The notes under the pieces: generated by a model
Database searches by the model: none
The model's input: only the letters and a program-made list of their open reading frames with translations
Told to the model about the DNA's origin: nothing
In this document: one piece after another, positions 56,465 to 64,000 of the stretch
Layout: the number at the start of each line of letters is the position of its first letter
Numbering within the stretch: the first letter of the stretch is position 1
DNA from: Distichodus sexfasciatus
Taxonomy: Eukaryota; Chordata; Actinopteri; Characiformes; Distichodontidae
DNA length: 64,000 nt
Direction of reading: 5' to 3'
Assembly (NCBI GenBank): GCA_032718565.1
Contig: JAVGVS010000021.1
Coordinates: 2,679,384 to 2,743,383, forward strand
Program-made: the position numbers and the translations under genes

Positions 56465-59206
56465 CTATTTTAAGGATTAATACACACTTCCTGTTATGGC
56501 TGAACAATGCTGGATGTATTGGATATTATTCATGTAGGTATCACATATTGTAGAATGATTAATTCTTAAAGTATAAACATTGTCAACAAAGAAGAAGAAG
56601 AAAAAGAAGAAGAATGTTTATACCGGTATATTAACCTGAGCAAATTCAATCAGCAACAGACTACCAAGTTTTCCTTTGGTATAAAACAACAAAAAATGTG
56701 TAGTATGAAGTGTGATTTTATTTGTGTTATCTGATATTGCACATCCTGTGAGATGTCTCTTGCTATATGTTGAGATGGCTATGCTGAAACTATGTATTGT
56801 CCAGCTCTAATTCCTTTAAAAATATTTGACTTTTACATTTAAAGTGAAAAAAGCTTTAACTTTGACATAATGAAATGAGTTAAATAGTAATGTTATTCCA
56901 TTCTGAGTTATTGATATAAATCACTCACTCAGACTGTTATTCAGTCACTGACTGTAGTTCATGTTTTCCCCTTTTTGCCTCATACACATGCTGTGAACTT
57001 CAGGCCAAATTGGTAAATTAGATTGGAAGTTACTTTGTTCACTGATTCAGATTTTCAGCTTCTGCAGTGCCAGGCTGTATTATTATCACCTTTGTTCATG
57101 GTTTTAATTTCCCAACTTTTTTTATTTAGTCAGTTTGGCATGTTTTCCTTCAGTGCTACTGTGTAAAATCCAGTGCTTACACAATAGCTGATGATTGCTA
57201 GTGCGGTAATGGAAGACTAAACTAGAGTGACACTTGGCCTAGGTAATTTGGGGTCCATGATGAACATTTTAGATATTGAATGGCAATAATCAGGTCAGGG
57301 CTGGTTCTCAACTGTTCTTGAATTTATTTCATTGTTATAATTGGCTCATGAGAGAGTCTTTTTTGCCAACATGTTTTTTAAAAGTAGTCTTGCTATGGAG
57401 TTACAATAAAGACTTAAAATAGAGATAAAACATTTCATTATCACTGATGATGAAGGACCTTTTCTATCAGTGGCTTTGTGTCTTTTTAGGTTGTCAATCT
57501 CAATGTCAGTTTCTCTCTCTTTTTTGTAGGTTGCACTTGGAAGCACACCAGCTCTAGCGGTAACTCCAAAGCAGTGTCCTTGCTTGCTGTCTCAAAAGGT
57601 ATGTATCTTACTTTACTTGTGAAAAATATTGTTTTTATTGCCACAATTTCTGCAAGTTATACTACTATGAATAAAACATTATGAATCCTTTCAAAAAAGC
57701 TAAAGCAAAATAGAGTTGCTAACTTGCTGAGGTTTATATAACAATAGATCTAATCTTTTTTATTGAAAGGTTGAAGGAGGCTAATAGGCCCAAAAATCTC
57801 CACATATCTCTGACTTTGATGTTTACGGACCAGTGTACTGTTTTTTCACGTTTACCTCATAAATAATCATAAACTAAGAGGCATTTGATTTTCCGTTAAT
57901 TCTGGTGTTTCCAATGATAGTAACCATTTGTTCTTGGGGGAAACAATATATCCTGCGCCTGTCTGTGTCTCTCTGATCACAAATTCATTTCCTAGTCCAA
58001 TTATTTCCAGGAATAATTTCCTAGTCCATGAATTATTACAATCCTTTGGGAACGTCTTACTTTCAGGTTCACTGCATCTTCCATTCTTGGCAAAAGGAAG
58101 GGAAAGCTGTTTTCTTTCTATAAACTACACCTCCTGACGGTCGGTCTGAGCTCAAATGTTTTGTAAATGTGATGATTTACAATTCCTGCACAGCCAGCAG
58201 GACTCATTTTCAATTAGCTCTTTTTTTCTTATGTGTTTGAATAATAGTGTTACGGAATAAATTTGTATCTAATTTGAAGGTTAAACCAACTGTGATATTT
58301 GTGAATCACACACGACCTTGTGGACAGGCAAAACAAAGGACTGTTGGAATGCCTACATTTCTATATTGGTGTGATCTGACTAAACGACCAGTTCTACACA
58401 AGAGATTACTATAAATAACTATTGAATATAGCAAATGCATTTACCTGAGATTGTACTAAAGTGCAAGTGCCAAATATATTGCTTTCAGACTGTAAATGAC
58501 AAATACAAATTGCAAATAAATAATTTTTATGTAAAGATTTTATGTAAAAAAATTTAAATAAATTTTTTGAATTCCCTAACTGTTATGTTACCAACTGCCC
58601 ATTTTGAAAGCCCTTGAGGTAAATCCTCTGCATTCAAATGATAATAAGAAAAATAATTTTAAAAATTAAATAAATCTGTTTTTAGAAGTACACTTTGACC
58701 CCTATTTTTACACTTTCGGCTGACCAAGAAAAGTGATTGAGAAGTTGGAGAAAGTTGTGATTTGCAGAGTTATCAAAAAGCACTTTAGTTGTTTGCTACT
58801 TTGCAGAGACGTGCGGTGGGTGAGCGATCTGAAGCATTACTCTAAAAGCTTTGTTCTCATCTCATGGGGTCTCATATGGGACCATTGTATTATGGTGAGT
58901 AACGTCATCTACGAAGAACAACAACAACAAAAAAGGATTTCACAGTGTATTTCCGGGCACATCTTGCCTCTTTGTCCATTTCGTGATACTTTTTTAAATG
59001 AAATATTTATACTGAAAAACAGTTCACGATGTAGCTGGTCTTTGGACAGTTTTTGAAGTTGAAGAAGTTGGGACATTGTAGTTGGGATCAGGAAATATAT
59101 ATATATATATAGCTATGCAATAAAATACATTTTTAAATTGTCCAGCTTTATGCCTCCGTCACTGATGCTCTGGGATGTAACACATTTACCATGTGTATGT
59201 GTGTAC
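56465..59206 (-). other. Cadherin intron
   Basis: 2.7 kb, GTACACAC donor at 59206 and TAG acceptor at 56465. AT-rich with a GAAGAAGAAG run at about 56590-56613 and a TA run at 59097-59111. A plus-strand exon-like segment at 57530-57598 is discussed under findings. No known transposon recognised. Confidence 0.6.
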
Positions 59207-59460
59207 CTGATGGGACTGCTTCCAGCATCCAGGTCCTGGGCAGTCACTGCTCCAATAATAATGCCCAAAGGTGTATCCTCGTAAACGTCCATTGTGTATG
59301 ATGGTTTACTGAAGACTGGAGGCTCATCCACATCCAGAATGTTAATCTTTACTGTTGCTGTGTCTTTAAATGGACCAAAACTGTGAAATCGTGGATCTAA
59401 GTGTGCATTTGATGCCTCCACTTTAAAGGTGTATGCCTTCTTTGTCTCATAGTCCAGAGG
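59207..59460 (-). CDS. cdh20: Cadherin exon: EC3 end and start of EC4
   Basis: 254 bp, phase 0 at its start after TCTTTTCACAG, ending with AG before GTACAC. It reads PLDYETKKAYTFKVEASNAH, then GPFKDTATVKINILDVDEPP, VFSKPSYTMDVYEDTPLG, and VTAQDLDAGSSPI. LDYE, the LDVDEPP linker and AQDLD are calcium-binding motifs. The DVDEPPVF form of the EC3-EC4 linker is typical of type II cadherins. This is the most upstream exon in the window. Confidence 0.95.
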
Positions 59461-61212
59461 CTGTGAAAAGAAGAGCAAAGCATGAGGACATACAAACTAA
59501 AAAAGTCAATCCAGTGAGTGCAGACAGGTCTTAATTTCTAGGTGTCAGACATGCGCTCAACAGCAGGCTTCTGAATGGACATGTTTAACTTCCCGAAAGC
59601 TTCTCTGATTTGACAAGCAGCTTTCTTTGTATCATCAGCTTCTGAAGATGTCTCTAACATGTCTTTGACTGTCTGTTTGTGGTTCTGACAGGCTTTCAGA
59701 CATATCACACAAACATCACTCTGAAATGTCTGGTTCCCATGTCTTTTTTCCTGCTGTTGTCAATGTTGCTCTTTTTCTGAGCAGTGGCATTTTATAGCCT
59801 TCTGGTATTTTGCAGTGGTCAATTAAAAGATCAACACCAAGTTAGTCTTCATTGTAACAGCTATGGGGTGTGTGTGTTTTGGGGCACACAGCTATGTAGA
59901 TTATTTAAGTCCTGTTCAGTAATCCTTTTGTAAGCATCTTGCATCTAAGAAAAATGGCATGTATAGAAATTATACTGCCCAAACTACCCTATGTTGTCTA
60001 TCAGAAATAATTTTTTCAAAACACAAATATGCCAAAGGCATTAAAGGGCCGGCAGTAATGTATTACCAAATGGAATTTACATTGATTCCTTCAGCAATGA
60101 ATTTTAATGTGACTGAAATTAATAAACTTTTTCCCTTGAGTTTTTACTGGTGCAGTGTTGGGTCAACATCATCGCGTGGATAAACAGAGTTATTCACAGC
60201 AGTTGGGATTTGGGATTCTATTGGCATTTTGTCAGATGCCCTTTGCAGAGTGCTGCATATTAGTCACAATCTACTGTTGCTAAGTTGATTGCTAATTAGC
60301 TGCAGCAAACATTTTAACTGAAACATAAGACTGCTTAACTAACGTGAAGACAACACTACATCATAACACCTGGTATTAAGAAAACATTTCCCTGCTTACC
60401 AAAGATTTTGAAATGTTTTCTAGAAGTTATCTGTTGATCTGATGCAATAGGCTAGATTTGTGCTTGATATCACAAATCTCTCTAGACCAATAAGATACCT
60501 GTCCTTCTCTTGAGCTGGTCAATTCTCTGACCGTAAGGTGCTAAGGAAGTGTTTGATGTCCAAGGTTACTGTGAGAATATGGATTTTCTTGACATCAATA
60601 TCTTGAAAGCTGGTTTACTTTGTAAAAGTTGTCTTTGGGAGATTCACCACCAGGTACCATATAGTTTGAATAAAGATACATGCTATAAAAATTTACTTGA
60701 GATCTTGAGACTTTTTCTTCCAATTATTTATTCTTCTTCTTCCTCTTTCGGCTTTTCCCTTCAGGGGTCGCCACAGCCTATGTGATTTATTAAACTGTGT
60801 CTATTGTGATTTATTAAATTTATATTTATTCTTTCGTTAAAATTAAGAATACAGTATAAATCCAGTAATTTTGTTTATCCTGAATTATTATTTATATGTG
60901 ACTTTTTAGGATTTCTACCTGTTTACAACACTTATTTACTTACTTTACTCTCTCTCACACACTCACTCACAGCCACACTCTTGCACACTAATACATTCAC
61001 ACATTCACACACATACCCCACCCCATCCCCCAGACGCACACACATACAGGCACACACAGACACACACACAGAAACACACTGTGGAGGAAATCTTGTATAG
61101 TGTATGCTGACTGATTCACAGGTAGTGGCAGAGTGTCTTCATTAGGACACCCCACAGTGTGAATTTTCAAGGCCTCCAGTTTAGGCTTGTAAACAGCTTC
61201 ACCCATAACATA
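59461..61212 (-). other. Start of the next upstream cadherin intron
   Basis: Contains no recognisable exon for the rest of EC3. A CTTTTCCCTTCAGGGGTCGC fragment (about 60750-60775) resembles a repeat common in fish genomes, and a CA-rich tract lies at about 60952-61080. DIRS copy 3 follows immediately. Confidence 0.6.
60952..61080. repeat. CA-rich microsatellite region
   Basis: Imperfect CA repeats (CACACACATACAGGCACAC and similar) with an interruption CCCCACCCCATCCCCC. Confidence 0.85.
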
Positions 61213-61460
61213 GTTCCCTGTCGATATTCCACTCATACTGCGTCATAAGACGCTGTATGGGAAAAACTCTTTTTTCTCCTCAACTGAAGACTTTTTTTCA
61301 ATCACGCAGTGAAACTGCACGTCCATTGGTTCGTGCAGTGTAATAAAAACAAACCAATGACTCGGCGGCGGCGATGAGCGAGCCAATGGCTGAGCCGCTC
61401 GCCCGAGCCCGGCAGAGTGGGCGGGGCTTACGGGCTATATAAGCGGCCGTTGCGCAGCCG
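61213..61460 (+). promoter_or_regulatory. DIRS copy 3 left inverted terminal repeat with promoter
   Basis: Contains CCAATGACTCGGCGGCGG, a second CCAATGG, a GC box GGGCGGGGC (about 61420-61428) and TATATAA at 61436-61442. All promoter motifs of the family are intact. Transcription from it would run antisense to the cadherin gene. Confidence 0.8.
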
Positions 61461-62018
61461 CCGCTGAGATTTCTTCTCTTCAGTGACGGAGCTTTTTCTT
61501 CGCTGTCTTCTCGCTGAATGCCGACTCGCCGTTGAAAAGCACTGCAGCTGGAAAACCAGCAGTTTCGCCGTTACTTCATTTTCCCCTGCCGCCATCTGGC
61601 AATTTCTAAAAGAGCTTACTTTCAGAGCATTATTATCAATAAAAGAGCATCGGCATTTTTCAACGCGACGCCGTTGCTGTAAGACGTGCGGGAAATCCCT
61701 GCGCGCTGACAATGGTCACGCTGACTGTGTTTCATGCTTGGGGAAATCCCTAACTAACTGCTTGCACTGCGAAGCATTCAGTCTTGCCACTCTGCGCTCG
61801 CGGTTAGCTTTCTTTTCAGAGAGCGACTCCGCCCCTCGCACCCTCCCGTCTTCTTCCTCCCAGGGACCTGTGAAGAAAAAACAGCGGGGCAGAGTTCTCG
61901 AGCAGTCGGAGATTGACGAGCACATGCCGGCTCAATGCACGCATTCCTCGCCATCTCCACAAAGGATGGATTCGCCCGTCCTCTTCGCCCAGCCCGATCA
62001 GCGTCCCTCCGCGTGGTG
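61460..62018 (+). pseudogene. DIRS copy 3 gag N-terminal part with Cys/His finger
   Basis: An open frame carries a cluster of pattern C-X2-C-X9-H-X2-C-X2-C-X7-C-X2-C at about 61678-61770 (starting CKTCGKSL and ending CLHCEAF). It is followed by SLATLRSRLAFFSESD and a serine- and lysine-rich stretch. A zinc-binding cluster at this place is known from fish DIRS gag proteins. No in-frame ATG precedes the cluster, so the true start is unclear. Compared with copy 2 the frame jumps from the segment ending PDQRPSA straight into the sequence coding for VVNLLEKG of RT, which removes the rest of gag. Confidence 0.75.
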
Positions 62019-63314
62019 AATTTGCTGGAAAAGGGATCCATAGAGATCGTTCCTCCAGCTCAGAGCGAGTCGGGCTTTTACAGCTGCTACTTCCTTGTTC
62101 CCAAAAAAGACGGTGGTCCATGACCTATCCTAGATCTCAGACTCCTGAATCGTGCCCCGGTAAAAAGGTCATTCAGGATGGTCACATTGAAACAGATCCT
62201 CTCGCAAATATGCCTAGGGGACTGGTTCAGGTCTCTGGATCTGAAAGACGCTTACTTTCACATCCAGATTGCCCCCCATCACAGGAGATTCTTGAGATTC
62301 ACTTTCGAGGGGGTGGCATACCAATACAAGGTCCTACCATTTGGGTTATCTCTGGCTCCCCGCACCTTTACGCGATGCATGGATCCGTATCCTCAACTAC
62401 CTCGACGACTGGCTCATTCTGGCCTAGTCAGAGGCGGTCTCTGTATCGCAAAGAACCGTTCTCCTCAGCCACTTGGATTGCCTGGGGCTCAGGGTCAATG
62501 TTGCCAAGAGCGTTCTGTCTCCCAGCCAACGGGTATCGTTCCTGGGGATAGTTATTGACTCTGTGCGCATGACGGCAAACATCTCGGCGGAGCAGGCCAG
62601 GGCAATTCAGAGCCGTGCAGCCTCCTTCGTGGAAGGGACCTCACACCCACTCAAGGCCTTTCAGGAAATTATGGGCCTTATGGCAGTGGCTGCTCCAGTT
62701 CTCCAGTTGGGTCTGCTTCACATGCAACCCATCCAGTTCTGGCTGAAGCGGAGGGTTCTGTTCGCGGCATGGCACTGCGGTCGCCATCGCATAACGGTAT
62801 CTTGGGCCTGTGTTTCAGCCCTGAGCCGTTGGAGGGACCCTCTCTGGCTGCAGGGGTGCTCTTAGACACGGCGCACAGGAGGAAGGTTGACACGACAGAT
62901 GCTTCCAACAGGGGTTGGGGAGCTCTGTGCGAGGGCAAACCAGCCTCCGGCCTCTGGTCCGAGAAGGAGTCAGGACTGCACATCAACTGCCTAGAGATGC
63001 TAGCAGTGTGCCGTGGCTGCCAATTCTTCCTGCCGGACATAAGGGGACACCATGTGCTGATATGCTCAGACAGCAGGTCCGTGGTGTCATATGTGAATCA
63101 CCAGGGTGGCATCGTCTCGAAGCGCCTCTACACGCTAGCGAAACGCCTTCTGGTTTGGGCCCAGACCAACCTGCGCTCACTGAAGGTGACGCATGTGCCG
63201 GGCAAACTGAACCAAGGAGCAGACATGTTATCAAGGGGCAACGTCTCCTCAGAGGAGTGGACGCTCCACCCACTCTCAGTTCAGGGAATTTGGGAAGTCT
63301 TCGGTAGGGCTTGA
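62015..63314 (+). pseudogene. DIRS copy 3 reverse transcriptase-RNase H
   Basis: RT shows YFLVPKKDGG, then a TGA (62121-62123) in place of the CGA arginine codon present in copy 2. It continues with SLDLKDAYFHIQIAPHH and FGLSLAPRTFTRCMD, a deletion and frame change, and YLDDW with both catalytic aspartates. The connection follows (FLGIVIDSVRMTANISAEQA), another frame change near 62855 (WLQGCS), then RNase H with TTDASNRGWGAL, INCLEMLAV, CSDSRSVVSYVNHQGG and THVPGKLNQGADMLSR. The RNase H frame (to 63314) is the longest undamaged one of the three copies. Confidence 0.9.
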
Positions 63315-63640
63315 GTAGATCTCTTTGCCTCCGAAGACAACTCTCATTGCCCACTCTACTTCACAAGAAGCACAGATGCCCTGGCCCACGAATGGCCAGA
63401 CCTCCTACTCTATGTGTTCCCTCCAGTTGCTCTGCTACGGAATGCCGACACAAGCTTCTCCTGGTAGCCCCCTTATGGAGGAACCAGCCATGGGTGTTGA
63501 AGTTATTCCAGCTGCTTGAAGCAGCCCTGTGGCCCATTCCCTTGAGACAGGACCTCCTCTCTCAAGCGAATGGCTCACTGTGGCATCCACGGCCTGAGTT
63601 ATGGGCCCTGCACGTATGGCCGCTCAATGGGAGTCTCTGG
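63315..63640 (+). pseudogene. DIRS copy 3 methyltransferase-like segment
   Basis: After a TGA at 63312-63314 the sequence still encodes VDLFASEDNSHCPLYFTR and HEWPDLLLYVFPPVALL, then loses about ten codons before the LLLVAPLW part in another frame. The role as a Dam-like methyltransferase is family knowledge only. Confidence 0.5.
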
Positions 63641-64000
63641 ACCTCCCAGAGTGTGTCTTAAACACTATAGCTGAAGCTACAGCTCTGTCCACTAGGCATC
63701 TCTATGCTTTGAAATGGTCCATGGTTCTTTTCTTCCTGCAGAAGATGCTGGATAAGCAGCATTCTCCTTCGACCATTAAGGTTTACGCTTCGGCCATAGC
63801 GGGTTTTCATGCCCCTATTGCTGGTTGCTCTGTCAGCAGGAACAGGGCGGTAATACAGTTTTTACAAGGTGCCAGGAGGTTGAACCCCCTGCGTCCTCAT
63901 ACAGTTCCCTCTTGGGTCTTGTCTACCGTACTAAGGGCCCTCAAGGGGCCCCCATTCGAACCACTGCACTCCTCGAGCTTGAGATCGCTCTCGTTTAAAC
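63565..64000 (+). pseudogene. DIRS copy 3 tyrosine recombinase, N-terminal part
   Basis: Encodes AAQWESLDLP-like sequence, HLYALKWS directly joined to MVLFFLQKMLDKQHSPSTIK (an in-frame deletion of about 20 codons within the core-binding domain), FHAPIAGCSVSRNRAVIQFL and STVLRALKGPPFEPLHSSSL. The window ends before any catalytic residue. Confidence 0.85.

Larger units (their letters stand above)
37534..64000 (-). other. cdh20: Type II classical cadherin gene, 3' part (cdh20-like)
   Basis: Six coding exons on the minus strand splice into one frame covering the end of EC3, EC4, EC5, the membrane helix and the full cytoplasmic tail. Type II cadherins are calcium-dependent homophilic adhesion proteins that bind p120- and beta-catenin at cell junctions. 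Exon sizes 254, 137, 122, 118, 252 and 530 bp (coding) and phases match the conserved family layout. The tail sequences KKKETLMTSKEDIRDNVIHY and WGPRFKTLAGIFGE point, from memory of paralogs, to CDH20 in the CDH7/19/20 group. CDH7 remains possible. Introns visible here are 5.3, 1.4, 2.3, 8.7 and 2.7 kb. The next upstream intron exceeds 4.5 kb and contains DIRS copy 3. Exons for the signal peptide, propeptide, EC1, EC2 and most of EC3 are outside the window. Confidence 0.85.
61213..64000 (+). mobile_element. DIRS-type retrotransposon copy 3 (defective, runs off the window)
   Basis: Left terminus GTTCCCTGTCGATATTCC at 61213, matching copy 2. The order leader, gag, RT, RNase H, methyltransferase-like segment, recombinase is the same; the recombinase is cut by the window end, so the right end and internal complementary region are not visible. 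Relative to copy 2 about 0.8 kb between gag and RT and about 38 bp before the RT active site are missing, and stops occur at 62121-62123 and about 63312-63314. It lies in a cadherin intron, opposite to the gene. Confidence 0.93.

Noticed and set aside
60997..61236. Upstream cadherin exon
   Set aside because: The minus-strand frame shows no cadherin motif and ends in CA-repeat-derived residues; no splice sites of the right phase are evident.

Overview
This window looks like a stretch of a teleost fish nuclear genome. It is AT-rich and intron-containing, with no operons and no long open frames except in transposon remnants. The repeats are typical of fish: tRNA-headed V-SINE-type copies, hAT and Tc1 remnants, and three copies of a DIRS-type tyrosine-recombinase retrotransposon.

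The only host gene I can support is the 3' half of a type II classical cadherin on the minus strand. Its last six coding exons lie at 59207-59460, 56328-56464, 47474-47595, 45026-45143, 43338-43589 and 37534-38063. They splice in frame with consensus GT/AG sites. Their sizes (254, 137, 122, 118, 252 and 530 bp coding) fit the conserved type II cadherin layout. Together they encode the end of EC3, then EC4, EC5, the transmembrane helix and the complete catenin-binding tail. The tail is most like CDH20 within the CDH7/CDH19/CDH20 group. The 5' exons (signal peptide, propeptide, EC1 to most of EC3) must lie beyond position 64000. Positions 1 to about 36.6 kb are gene-poor DNA downstream of the gene.

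Layout: 1-15.4 kb is intergenic, with two SINE copies, a hAT element carrying a second transposon nested inside it, a Tc1 remnant and a 189-bp MITE. DIRS copy 1 (minus strand, 15859-21087) is itself interrupted by a 1.2-kb retroposon. A 0.5-kb purine tract lies at 23.2-23.7 kb. DIRS copy 2 (plus strand, 26884-31094) has both ends and a textbook internal complementary region. Between 31 and 37 kb there are SINEs and a symmetric CA-TA-TG microsatellite. From 37.5 kb onward is the cadherin gene, whose introns hold SINEs, a pair of direct repeats flanking the 122-bp exon, and another Tc1 fragment. DIRS copy 3 (plus strand, 61213 to the window end) sits in a cadherin intron, antisense to the gene, with an intact-looking TATA/GC/CCAAT promoter.

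The three DIRS copies belong to one family and encode gag, RT-RNase H, a putative methyltransferase-like segment and a tyrosine recombinase. All three are dead through stops, frameshifts and different deletions. Each keeps a different part of gag, and several of the lesions look like CpG decay. I see no genuine tRNA or rRNA gene, CRISPR array or bacterial-type feature.
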